The translations under genes and the position numbers were made by a program. DNA of 64,000 nucleotides, taken from contig NZ_CP162412.1 of NCBI RefSeq assembly GCF_040931995.1, positions 1,798,001-1,862,000 of the forward strand, in the 5' to 3' direction. This DNA is from Pelagovum sp. HNIBRBA483 (GTDB lineage Bacteria; Pseudomonadota; Alphaproteobacteria; Rhodobacterales; Rhodobacteraceae). Shown here in pieces: positions 56,162-64,000 of the stretch (within the stretch, counting starts at the first letter, position 1; the number at the start of each line of letters is the position of its first letter). Under the pieces are notes generated by a model, which ran no database searches, was not told the origin of the DNA, and saw only the letters and a list, made by a program, of their open reading frames with translations.

Positions 56162-57249
56162 TCCTCCAGCTGTATTTGGCCAAACGGTTCACTTTTGCTT
56201 TCCTGGGTGTTTGGGGGGCCTTCTTCGTCGTGAACGGCCTCTTGGACATGGTCGAGCAATTGCGCCGTTTCGGAGGGAGTGACAGCAGCCTCTCTGAAGT
56301 CATAATACTGAGTGCGCTGAATATGCCGGGCGTTATGTACCAACTCCTTCCGCTTGTTCTGATCCTGAGCACCATTTTGTGCTTTCTGTCGCTGTCGCGA
56401 AATTCGGAACTTGTCATCATCCGCGCATCGGGGAAATCAACGGCACGCATGCTTTTTGCACCGGTGATGGCAACAATACTTATCTCTTTGCTTGCGGTCG
56501 CAGTCCTGAACCCGATCGTTGCGGCCACTTCCCGAGCCTATGAAAGCAAGACAACAGCGCTAAGCGAAGAGGCCAGCACCTTGGCAATTTCCGAAGACGG
56601 TCTTTGGCTCCGTCAAGGTGGCGAAGCCCAAACTGTCATTCGTGCTCAGTCCAGTAATTTGGATGGCACATTGCTTGGTTCGGTCACCTTCCTACAATCA
56701 TCGCCAACATCGGGTGTGACAGAACGCATTGAGGCTGAAAAAGCCGAGCTGATCGACGGCGCCTGGCGCATGTCGGGCGTGAAGATTTGGCAGTTAGTCG
56801 ACAGCACAAATCCAGAAAAAACAGCGCTGACATTGCCAAGCTACGAAATACCATCAACCCTAACTGCGGACGAAATCAGGGACAGCTTCGGCGAGCCGTC
56901 TTCCATTTCGATCTGGGATCTACCGGCATTCATTGAAAACCTACGCCTCGCGGGTTTCGCGGCGCGGCGTCACTTGGTCTGGTTTCACAGTGAACTTTCG
57001 CAACCAATCATGTTCCTTACAATGGTGATCCTCGGAGCGGCATTTAGCATGCGGTTTCAGCGTGGCGGCGGAACGACATTTCGGGTGATGACAGCAATTT
57101 TGCTGGGCTTTGCATTCTATTTCATTCGGAACTTTTCCATGTTGCTGGGCGAAAGCGGCCAAATACCTTCAATCCTCTCGGCATGGGCGCCTCCCCTCGC
57201 TGGTTTGGCATTCGCGTTGGCCATTCTTCTGCAATTGGAGGACGGATGA
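56158..57249 (+). CDS. lptG: LPS export permease LptG
   Basis: 363 residues from GTG 56158, which overlaps the lptF stop (GTGA); AGGAG lies about 10 bases upstream. Same plan as LptF, with LYLAKRFTFAFLGVWGAFF and the SELVIIRASGKSTARMLFAPV coupling region. Works with LptF and cytosolic LptB (not in the window). The stop overlaps the lptD ATG. Confidence 0.95.
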   Translation: MILQLYLAKRFTFAFLGVWGAFFVVNGLLDMVEQLRRFGGSDSSLSEVIILSALNMPGVMYQLLPLVLILSTILCFLSLSRNSELVIIRASGKSTARMLFAPVMATILISLLAVAVLNPIVAATSRAYESKTTALSEEASTLAISEDGLWLRQGGEAQTVIRAQSSNLDGTLLGSVTFLQSSPTSGVTERIEAEKAELIDGAWRMSGVKIWQLVDSTNPEKTALTLPSYEIPSTLTADEIRDSFGEPSSISIWDLPAFIENLRLAGFAARRHLVWFHSELSQPIMFLTMVILGAAFSMRFQRGGGTTFRVMTAILLGFAFYFIRNFSMLLGESGQIPSILSAWAPPLAGLAFALAILLQLEDG

Positions 57250-59354
57250 TCCGCGCATTATGGATAGGTCTATTCGTCCTTCTTGGGTATGTTTCGGCAG
57301 CTGCCGCCCAAGACAGAGCCGCTCTGCTGGCAGATACAATATCTGTGGAGCCAGGCCCTAGGCTTGTTGCCAGCGGAAATGTCGAAGTCTTTTTTGAGGG
57401 GACCCGCCTTTCAGCCGACAGGATCATTTTTGATCGCAGGTCTGAGCGCCTGATCGTTGATGGACCGATCTTCATCGCCGATGCAGCGGGCAATGTGATC
57501 AACGCAACCCGAGCAACCTTGGACGCCAGATTGGAATTTGGCCTCCTGGAAGGCGCACGCGCCTTGTTGGATAGGCGTCTGCAACTCGCCTCCGACACTG
57601 TCGCCAAAGCCGGTCGAATGACCCAATTTGACCGCGTTGCCGCAACGTCGTGCGCAGTGTGCGGAAATCAAGCGCCTCTCTGGTCGATCGAGGCTGCCCG
57701 CGTCACTCATAATGAAACCGAAAGTCGGCTCTATTTCGAGGACGCGCGGCTGCTGCTACGCGGTTTACCCATCTTTTGGCTACCAAGAATGCGTATGCCC
57801 GATCCCACCGTCCGGCGTGCAAGTGGGTTTCTCGTCCCTGAAATTCGGACCTCAGACCTTCTGGGGATCGGTATCCGAATACCCTATTTCGTCGAATTTG
57901 GAGCCTCTCGGGACATATTGCTAACGCCCTATTCATCCCCCGTCACCAAGACGCTGGAAGCACGATATCGCCAAGCCTTTTTGAGGGGCGAGATTCAGAT
58001 CGATGCGGCAGCAAGTTCAGACACCATCAGACCCGATACCATGCGCGCCTATCTGTTCGGTAAAGGGCGCTTCGATATTCTTCGAGATACCGAACTGCGG
58101 TTCGACGCCGAATTCGTTAGCGACAAGGCATATCTGCTTGAGTACGGATTCTCGGATCGAGATCGACTGGACAGCTCGATCGCATTCAATTCGGTAACAG
58201 AGGCGAGGCTCGCCCAAGGTGAGGTTACCTTCTATCAAACACTGCGGAGCGACGAAACGAACCTCAGCCTGCCCCCTTTGCTGACCGAATTCTCGTATAT
58301 TCGCGAATTTGACGCTGCCGACATGGGGGTCGTCACTTTTTCATCTGGTGTCGATGCCCATTTCCGCTTCGATCGGGCTACAGGCGATCAGGGCCGCGAC
58401 GTCGTTCGTGTCGGATCGGCACTATCGTGGGAAAAAGATTGGGATACCCGCACCGGCGTGCTCCTGAACGCGACGGGCCAGATCGCCGCTGACGGCTACT
58501 ACACGCAACAAGATATATCCAACAATGGTTTGGCATGGCGCATCGCGCCATCTACGGGCCTGACGCTCCGCTGGCCATTCCAGCGGAGTACATCGAATGG
58601 TACTCATCAGGTTTTCGAACCAATTATTGGGCTTGCATGGTCCACAACCTCCACCAACGGCACGATCGTCAATGAAGACAGCACCCGCGTCGAACTTGAT
58701 CAGGCGAATCTTTTCGCCCTGGACCGCTTTCCCGGCGATGATCGCAAGGAAACCGGCGCGCGCGCTGCAATTGGCGCGACTTGGACGAGCATTGCACCAA
58801 GCGGGCGCTCCACGCGCATCACCGCAGGGCGAATCTACCACAGCGAACCATTATCATTCGCACAAAGCACCGGCTTAAACTCATCGCCATCCAGCTGGCT
58901 CATCGCGGCCCAACTGGAATTTGCAGGCGGCCTTGGCGCTGAGCTGAGAAACATCCTCGATGACGATTTCGAAAGCTCCCTCTCAGAAGCGCGTGCGACA
59001 TGGAACAACGACTGGATGGACCTGAGCGCTTCCTACATTTGGCTCGAAGCGGATCCGCAAAGGGATCGCCTCTCCTCGATCTGGGAATGGACTGTCGCGA
59101 GCGAGTTCCAAATAAACGACCGTTGGCGAGCGGGCCTTGGTGCCCGCTACGATGTCGTAAGCCAATCACCAGCACGAGCGAACGCTTCACTTGGCTGGCA
59201 AAATGAATGCGTCGATGTAGAGCTTTCTGCCTCGCGTCGGTTTACGTCTTCAACTACTGTGCAGCCATCGACCGACTACCAATTGACCGTGCGGCTACTT
59301 GGCTTTGCGGCAAATGAAGGCAATAGTGCTCAAGCGCGATCCTGCCGGAACTAG
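57246..59354 (+). CDS. lptD: LPS-assembly protein LptD
   Basis: 702 residues from ATG 57246 (coupled to lptG by ATGA). A signal peptide (about 1-21) is followed by the OstA N-terminal jellyroll (about 25-150; LVASGNVEVFFEGTRLSADRIIFD) and the large C-terminal barrel that inserts LPS in the outer membrane. Cysteines occur as a pair in TSCAVCGN and near the C-terminus (NECVDVEL and the last residues SCRN), a layout that allows the long-range disulfides needed in E. coli LptD. LptE is not encoded here. Confidence 0.94.
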   Translation: MIRALWIGLFVLLGYVSAAAAQDRAALLADTISVEPGPRLVASGNVEVFFEGTRLSADRIIFDRRSERLIVDGPIFIADAAGNVINATRATLDARLEFGLLEGARALLDRRLQLASDTVAKAGRMTQFDRVAATSCAVCGNQAPLWSIEAARVTHNETESRLYFEDARLLLRGLPIFWLPRMRMPDPTVRRASGFLVPEIRTSDLLGIGIRIPYFVEFGASRDILLTPYSSPVTKTLEARYRQAFLRGEIQIDAAASSDTIRPDTMRAYLFGKGRFDILRDTELRFDAEFVSDKAYLLEYGFSDRDRLDSSIAFNSVTEARLAQGEVTFYQTLRSDETNLSLPPLLTEFSYIREFDAADMGVVTFSSGVDAHFRFDRATGDQGRDVVRVGSALSWEKDWDTRTGVLLNATGQIAADGYYTQQDISNNGLAWRIAPSTGLTLRWPFQRSTSNGTHQVFEPIIGLAWSTTSTNGTIVNEDSTRVELDQANLFALDRFPGDDRKETGARAAIGATWTSIAPSGRSTRITAGRIYHSEPLSFAQSTGLNSSPSSWLIAAQLEFAGGLGAELRNILDDDFESSLSEARATWNNDWMDLSASYIWLEADPQRDRLSSIWEWTVASEFQINDRWRAGLGARYDVVSQSPARANASLGWQNECVDVELSASRRFTSSTTVQPSTDYQLTVRLLGFAANEGNSAQARSCRN

Positions 59355-59366
59355 GACAACGAATAC

Positions 59367-60584
59367 ATGACTGCTGTGCACCGCTTCTTTCTGATCATCT
59401 TCAGCATCAGCTTGCCAACCATTATGATGGCGCAATCGCTGTTCTCTCCGGCAATCACGGTGAATGACGATGTCATAACCTATTACGAGCTGGACCAACG
59501 CGAGAAGCTCCTGGCCGCATTTGGAACACCGGGCGACCTTCAGGAGCTTGCCCAGCAACAACTCATCGACGAAAGCCTGAAACTCTCGGAATTGTCCCGT
59601 CGGGGGTTGTCACTGACAGATGCAGGTTTTGAGAGAGCGCTAGCGGATTTCCTCGCGCGCAATGAAACCACCGAAAACGACCTTTACCGTGAGCTGGCCG
59701 CTGCCGGTGTCGATAGCCAGACCTTCCGAGACTTCCTCTACGCGAACTCAGCATGGCGCGACTTTGTTCGCCAAACCTATGCGGGGCGTATCGAGATTTC
59801 CCCCGAAGATATCGACCGTGTGCTTGGACAGCGCTCTGACTCCGCGACAAAAATTCAGGTACTCCTGTCCGAAATAATTTTGGCTGCGCCACCTGAACGA
59901 ATGGAAGAGGCGATGGATGTGGCTCAACAGATAGCCAACCTCCCAAGCCAGGAAGCGTTTGAAGACGCCGCGCGTCAGGTGTCTGCACTGCCTTCACGCG
60001 CAAACGGAGGTCGGCTTGATTGGGTCGATCTTGATAACTACCCACCTGCCCTCCGCGGCCTCATGCTCGGCCTGAAACCAGGAGAGATATCCGATCCGCT
60101 GCCAATCCCTAATGGTGTCGCGCTATTTCAATTGCGCGGCCTGAGAGAGGTTGAGCGGGTGTCGAGCGCAGGCGGAGCTATTGAGTTTGCAACACTCTTC
60201 TTGCCCGATGCCATCTCCGGCAAAGCGGCAGAGAATGCGCGTTCAATCGCCCGCGGCATCGACACATGTGACGATCTTTACGGAATTGCGCGCGATATGC
60301 CCGAAGAAGCACTGGAGAGGGAAATTCTTCCCGTACGCTCTATTCCCCAAGATATCGCGATCGAACTCGCGAAACTGGATCCCGATGAAATCTCGACATC
60401 GCTTCGCACCGACGATGGTGACACGCTCATCTTCTTGATGCTTTGCGCCCGCCTGTCTGAACCAAGCGCACTCGAAGAAGACCGTGTTGCGGTGGGCAAT
60501 GAACTGCGTTCTGCGCGTCTCAGCGGTTATGCAGATGCCCTTCTTGCAAACCTTCGCGCATCGGCGACGATCACTATCGAATGA
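59367..60584 (+). CDS. surA: Periplasmic chaperone / peptidyl-prolyl isomerase SurA
   Basis: 405 residues. A signal peptide (about 1-22, MMAQS) precedes the SurA_N chaperone domain (about 28-150; ITVNDDVITYYELDQRE, LIDESLKLSELSRRG) and a parvulin-like domain (about 165-265; LSEIILAAPPERMEEA, GGRLDWVDLDNYPPALRGLMLGLKPGEIS). A divergent C-terminal part follows. Helps outer-membrane barrels such as the neighbouring LptD to fold. Its stop overlaps the pdxA ATG. Confidence 0.92.
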   Translation: MTAVHRFFLIIFSISLPTIMMAQSLFSPAITVNDDVITYYELDQREKLLAAFGTPGDLQELAQQQLIDESLKLSELSRRGLSLTDAGFERALADFLARNETTENDLYRELAAAGVDSQTFRDFLYANSAWRDFVRQTYAGRIEISPEDIDRVLGQRSDSATKIQVLLSEIILAAPPERMEEAMDVAQQIANLPSQEAFEDAARQVSALPSRANGGRLDWVDLDNYPPALRGLMLGLKPGEISDPLPIPNGVALFQLRGLREVERVSSAGGAIEFATLFLPDAISGKAAENARSIARGIDTCDDLYGIARDMPEEALEREILPVRSIPQDIAIELAKLDPDEISTSLRTDDGDTLIFLMLCARLSEPSALEEDRVAVGNELRSARLSGYADALLANLRASATITIE

Positions 60585-61549
60585 CCGTCGCCATTTCATG
60601 CGGCGAGCCAGCGGGCATTGGGCCGGAGATCGCGTCGGCGGCTTGGAAGCACCTCCGCTCAAAGATACCGATGTTATGGATAGGTGATCCTCTTCACCTC
60701 CCCGCAGATCTGCCTACAGTTCGGGTGCATGAGGCCCAAGACGCAGCCGCTCTATCTGAGAACGCGTTGCCGGTGCTGGCTCTTGACATGGCCCCGCCAA
60801 GGACGCCGGGGACACCCGTTGCTGCCCACGCAAAGGGCGTGATCGAATCGATTGAAATTGGGGCGAAATTAGCAAAGTCGGGCGCATGCACCGCACTCTG
60901 CACTTCTCCCATTCACAAACAGGCACTGGCCGAAGGTGCCGGTTTTCGCTTTCCCGGTCATACGGAGTTCCTCTGCGAACTGGATAATAAAGACCATGTC
61001 GTGATGATGCTGGCTTGTCCCGAGCTGCGCGTCGTGCCAACCACGATCCACATCCCAATCAGTGACGTACCAAAACGCTTCACAGCAGAGCTTTTGGAGC
61101 GCACCATCCAGCAAACGATATCCGCTCTCAGAACCGAATTTGGCATTAGAACGCCCCGCATCTCCGTCGCTGGATTGAACCCCCATGCCGGTGAAGGTGG
61201 CCGTATGGGGAGGGAAGAATTGGAAGTCATGCTTCCGGTGATTGAACGACTGCGCAGCGAGGGACTATCTATAAACGGACCATTGTCGGCGGATACGATG
61301 TTTCATCCCATCGCTCGCAAGAGCTACGACGCAGCAATTTGCGCCTATCACGATCAAGCGTTGATCCCGATCAAGACGCTCGATTTCTCGGGCGGTGTGA
61401 ATATCACGCTGGGGCTTGATTTTGTCCGCACATCGCCCGATCACGGAACCGCTTTTGATATTGCGGGCAAGGGACTTGCGGACCCAACTTCAATGATTGC
61501 AGCCATTGCGATGGCGTGGGAAATGGGAAACAACAGGCAGAAGCGATGA
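60581..61549 (+). CDS. pdxA: 4-hydroxythreonine-4-phosphate dehydrogenase
   Basis: 322 residues. NAD-dependent step of pyridoxal phosphate synthesis by the DXP-dependent route. [12 protein letters not shown] at the start, metal-ligand histidines in [35 protein letters not shown], and [21 protein letters not shown] near the end. Overlaps surA and rsmA by 4 bases each, a classic surA-pdxA-rsmA arrangement. Confidence 0.96.
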   Translation: MTVAISCGEPAGIGPEIASAAWKHLRSKIPMLWIGDPLHLPADLPTVRVHEAQDAAALSENALPVLALDMAPPRTPGTPVAAHAKGVIESIEIGAKLAKSGACTALCTSPIHKQALAEGAGFRFPGHTEFLCELDNKDHVVMMLACPELRVVPTTIHIPISDVPKRFTAELLERTIQQTISALRTEFGIRTPRISVAGLNPHAGEGGRMGREELEVMLPVIERLRSEGLSINGPLSADTMFHPIARKSYDAAICAYHDQALIPIKTLDFSGGVNITLGLDFVRTSPDHGTAFDIAGKGLADPTSMIAAIAMAWEMGNNRQKR

Positions 61550-62400
61550 GCCAAATTGACCAAATCCCACCTCTAAGAGACGTGATCGCGACGCATAACC
61601 TTTCCGCGAAAAAATCTCTTGGGCAGAACTTTCTGCTCGATCTCAATCTCACCGCCAAGATTGCGCGTCAGGCGGGTGACCTCGCGTCCAGCGATATTCT
61701 AGAAATCGGCCCCGGCCCCGGCGGCCTCACGCGCGGCCTTCTCGCCGAAGGCGCCCGCCGCGTCCTCGCGATTGAGAAGGACGCCCGCTGCATACCCGCA
61801 TTGGAAGAAATCGCCGCGCATTACCCTGATCGTCTACAGATCATCAACGGCGATGCGCTTGAGGTGGATCCCCTCGCCCATCTCACCCCACCGATCAAGG
61901 TCGCAGCCAACCTCCCCTATAACGTTGGCACCGAATTGCTCGTTCGATGGCTTACACCAGCACAATGGCCTCCGTTCTGGAGCTCCCTGACATTGATGTT
62001 CCAAAAGGAAGTTGCGCAACGCATCGTCGCAGAGCCAGGCAGTAAGGCTTATGGGCGGCTCGCTGTCCTTGCCCAATGGCGCAGTACGGCCCGCATAGTG
62101 CTTGATCTGCCGCCACAAGCCTTCACACCACCGCCGAAGGTATCGTCCGCAGTTGTCCATCTCGAAGCGCTTCCAGAGCCCCGATATCCCGCCGATCCAC
62201 ACATGCTTTCGAAAGTGGTCGCCGCCGCCTTCAACCAGCGGCGCAAGATGCTCAGGTCATCCTTGAAATCCGTATCACCGGATATTGAGGCGCATCTCAA
62301 AAATGCCGACATCATGCCGACAGACCGCGCGGAGCAAATATCGCTCGCACAATTCTGCGCCTTAGCCCGCAGCCTTAAGGCCGCTGACAGCCGCCCCTAA
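61546..62400 (+). CDS. rsmA: 16S rRNA (adenine1518-N6/1519-N6)-dimethyltransferase
   Basis: 284 residues from ATG 61546 (ATGA overlap with pdxA). KsgA family: [22 protein letters not shown] motif [15 protein letters not shown], acidic DALEVDPL, and catalytic [14 protein letters not shown]. Dimethylates two adenines in helix 45, a late quality-control step in 30S assembly. Converges on the DUF4167 gene with 4 bases between stops. Confidence 0.97.
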   Translation: MSQIDQIPPLRDVIATHNLSAKKSLGQNFLLDLNLTAKIARQAGDLASSDILEIGPGPGGLTRGLLAEGARRVLAIEKDARCIPALEEIAAHYPDRLQIINGDALEVDPLAHLTPPIKVAANLPYNVGTELLVRWLTPAQWPPFWSSLTLMFQKEVAQRIVAEPGSKAYGRLAVLAQWRSTARIVLDLPPQAFTPPPKVSSAVVHLEALPEPRYPADPHMLSKVVAAAFNQRRKMLRSSLKSVSPDIEAHLKNADIMPTDRAEQISLAQFCALARSLKAADSRP

Positions 62401-62404
62401 TAGA

Positions 62405-62962
62405 CTATTCTGAAGCTTGCGGTTCCTCAGCCGGTGCAACCTCTGGCCCGTCTTGAGATGAGGATTCACTCTTAGGCGCACGCGGCTTCCGAGCGCGCGG
62501 CTTTTTTGGCTTAGGTTGGCTTTCTGGTGTTTCCACCAACGTGCTGTCGCCGTTCTCCGGCTCGGCATTCTGCTGGTCCGCGGGCTGTTGTGATGTGCCT
62601 TCCGAACCGTTTGCAACGGCTTCCTGCGCCTTAAGGCGTTCGGCCCGTTCGCGATCGCGTTCGGCCTGACGGCGGCGGTTCTCTTCTTCCTGCTCTTCGC
62701 GGGCCTTATCCATCTCGCGCTGAGCCTCTGCCAACATGCGCAGGTAATGTTCGGCATGCTGAGCAAAGTTCTCGGCGGCGACACGGTCGCCAGAAAGCTG
62801 AGCGTCGCGATGCAATTGGTTGTACTTGTCGATAATTTGCTGCGGCGTACCGCGCACTTTCCCGTCCGGGCCGGAACTATCAAAGACCCGATTTATGATG
62901 TTACCACCAGACGGGCGATTGTTGCGGTTCTTGCCCCGCGAACGTGACTTGGATGATCTCAT
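62405..62962 (-). CDS. DUF4167 protein
   Basis: 185 residues from ATG 62962. Basic N-terminus (MRSSKSRSRGKNRNNRPSGG) and the conserved core INRVFDSSGPDGKVRGTPQQIIDKYNQLHRDAQLSGDRVAAENFAQHAEHYLRML, which defines DUF4167. A long Glu/Arg-rich coiled coil follows (about 90-125), then a Lys/Pro/Glu low-complexity tail. The basic N-terminus suggests nucleic acid contact; function unknown. Shine-Dalgarno is weak, so the start is less certain. Confidence 0.85.
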   Translation of the reverse strand: MRSSKSRSRGKNRNNRPSGGNIINRVFDSSGPDGKVRGTPQQIIDKYNQLHRDAQLSGDRVAAENFAQHAEHYLRMLAEAQREMDKAREEQEEENRRRQAERDRERAERLKAQEAVANGSEGTSQQPADQQNAEPENGDSTLVETPESQPKPKKPRARKPRAPKSESSSQDGPEVAPAEEPQASE

Positions 62963-63174
62963 GAAAGTGCTTTCGTTCGGCCTGTGATTCAGTTGCGCTG
63001 AGGTCCCTGTACGCTCCTGCGTACACTGATAGACTAAGTTCTCTTGGCGACGCACCGTGGGAGGTTGCCCTCACCAAGCGGTAGACATGACTAATCATGT
63101 AAGAAACAGGTGAGCAAGCGCAAATTGCCCAGCAGCAGCGTTTTCAGCGCGATTTTTTCGATAATTGAAGCAAT

Positions 63175-64000
63175 TTACCCATCATTTGCCGGCATTTCGC
63201 CAACAACGACGCGATCTTTGCTATCCAGATCGGGGATAATACTGACGTTCTCAAATCCGACGAAGTCCAGCAGCTCGGCAACCGCCCTGCCCTGAGTGTG
63301 ACCGACCTCCAGCATCAGGCGGCCGCCTGGCATCAAAAGCGGCGGCACCATTTCGCAAATTGCCCGATAAGCTCCCAAGCCGTCACCGCCATCGGTTAGC
63401 GCATGGTATGGCTCCCAGTCGCGCACCTCGGGCGCAAGCCCGCTCATCTCGGCCAATGCAATATATGGCGGGTTGGAAACGACGAGGTCAAAATGGCCTG
63501 CAATATTAGCGGTCCAGTCGCTTACCAGAATTTCTGCACGCTCTGCCACACCATGGCGGTGGGCATTTTTGCCTGCGATCATGCAAGCCTCAGGCGAGAT
63601 ATCAGCCCCAACGCCACGCGCCTCAGGCATTTCGCACAAAAGGCTCACCAATATACATCCTGAACCTGTGCCCAAATCCAATACTCGACGAAAGCGTTTC
63701 TGGAGCGCAATCTCGACCAGAATCTCAGTTTCCGGCCGTGGATCAAGAACATCTTTGCTAACGAGAAAATCGCGGCCATAAAAACTGCGCGACCCGATGA
63801 TATGGCTTACTGGCTCCCGATTAACACGCCGCGCTATTGCATTAGTAAAACGATCTTTCGCCTCCTCGGAGACGGGGGCAGGCAAACAAAGCGTCAGCCT
63901 TCCTGCCTCAACGCCCAAAGCATACGACAAAAGGCGCCGTGCATCCCGCGCCGGATCATCAATACCTACGCCCTTCAATTGTTGGACCGCTTCAACCAGT
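63175..64000 (-). CDS. prmC: Release factor glutamine methyltransferase PrmC, 5' end outside window
   Basis: C-terminal about 275 residues of the enzyme that methylates the GGQ glutamine of peptide release factors. The N-terminal helical domain is visible (DDPARDARRLLSYALGV), then SAM motif VLDLGTGSGCILVSLL and catalytic VVSNPPYIALAEM. The frame is open to the last base, so the start lies beyond the window; prfA is expected upstream. The 211 bases between it and DUF4167 hold no gene. Confidence 0.94.
   Translation of the reverse strand, partial: LVEAVQQLKGVGIDDPARDARRLLSYALGVEAGRLTLCLPAPVSEEAKDRFTNAIARRVNREPVSHIIGSRSFYGRDFLVSKDVLDPRPETEILVEIALQKRFRRVLDLGTGSGCILVSLLCEMPEARGVGADISPEACMIAGKNAHRHGVAERAEILVSDWTANIAGHFDLVVSNPPYIALAEMSGLAPEVRDWEPYHALTDGGDGLGAYRAICEMVPPLLMPGGRLMLEVGHTQGRAVAELLDFVGFENVSIIPDLDSKDRVVVGEMPANDG

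Overview
The window reads as chromosomal core genome of an alphaproteobacterium, most likely Rhodobacterales (Roseobacter group). The reasons are the gene orders iscR-cysteine desulfurase-sufBCD-YIP1-sufS, lptF-lptG-lptD-surA-pdxA-rsmA, lpxD-ACP-ketoacyl synthase and aroK-aroB, the presence of cckA, an Irr-type ICE operator, a GTTC-N7-GTTC SOS box, an IscR without its three cluster cysteines, and family proteins such as DUF4167, DUF6356 and IalB. No rRNA, prophage, IS element or CRISPR array was seen. One tRNA gene (Arg, CCG) is present. The first gene (gluQ) and the last (prmC) are cut by the window edges. Species and GC content were not computed.

Layout. 1-7.1 kb: gluQ end, ssb, aroK-aroB, then a small membrane protein, a 516-residue exported protein and xerD, followed by a CorC/HlyC-like membrane protein. 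7.1-7.5 kb: a gene-free stretch with two intrinsic terminators, a promoter and repeated CAGGGA elements, a candidate small RNA or regulated leader. 7.5-13.2 kb: ialB, the lipid A operon lpxD-ACP-ketoacyl synthase, and a divergent peptidoglycan pair (YcbB-like L,D-transpeptidase and DUF882/MepK-like protein). 13.3-18.4 kb: a five-gene operon of a LolA-like periplasmic protein, two FtsX-type permeases, one ATPase and one outer-membrane beta-barrel; this is the best candidate for an undescribed system. 18.7-25.9 kb: tRNA-Arg and the whole iscR-suf iron-sulfur operon under an ICE-box promoter.

25.9-36.7 kb: an alpha/beta hydrolase, monomeric isocitrate dehydrogenase, a DUF6356 protein, an Lrp regulator with an SMR transporter, typA, alaS with a DUF1330 partner, and recA under an SOS box. 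36.7-43 kb: a sulfotransferase-like protein, a PhnD-like binding protein paired with a hybrid histidine kinase, msrA, rlmE and ppx/gppA. 43-46.7 kb: a one-carbon trio (PF13769-like protein, MetF-like reductase, stand-alone pterin-binding methyltransferase) and glk. 46.7-54.9 kb: cckA, an RsmB-like methyltransferase, a TfoX C-terminal domain protein, ndk, an ABC-F ATPase, marC, a membrane-anchored aspartic protease and holC. 55-62.4 kb: lptF-lptG-lptD-surA-pdxA-rsmA, a tightly overlapped envelope-biogenesis operon. The end holds a DUF4167 protein and prmC.

Envelope biogenesis is the main theme: lipid A acylation (lpxD cluster), LPS export (lptFGD, surA), peptidoglycan editing (LdtD/MepK-like) and the Lol-like operon. 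A second theme is iron: the suf operon is probably controlled by Irr through the ICE box and by a non-canonical IscR. Function calls come from motifs and family knowledge recalled without database searches, and start codons were chosen by reading ribosome-binding sites by eye.
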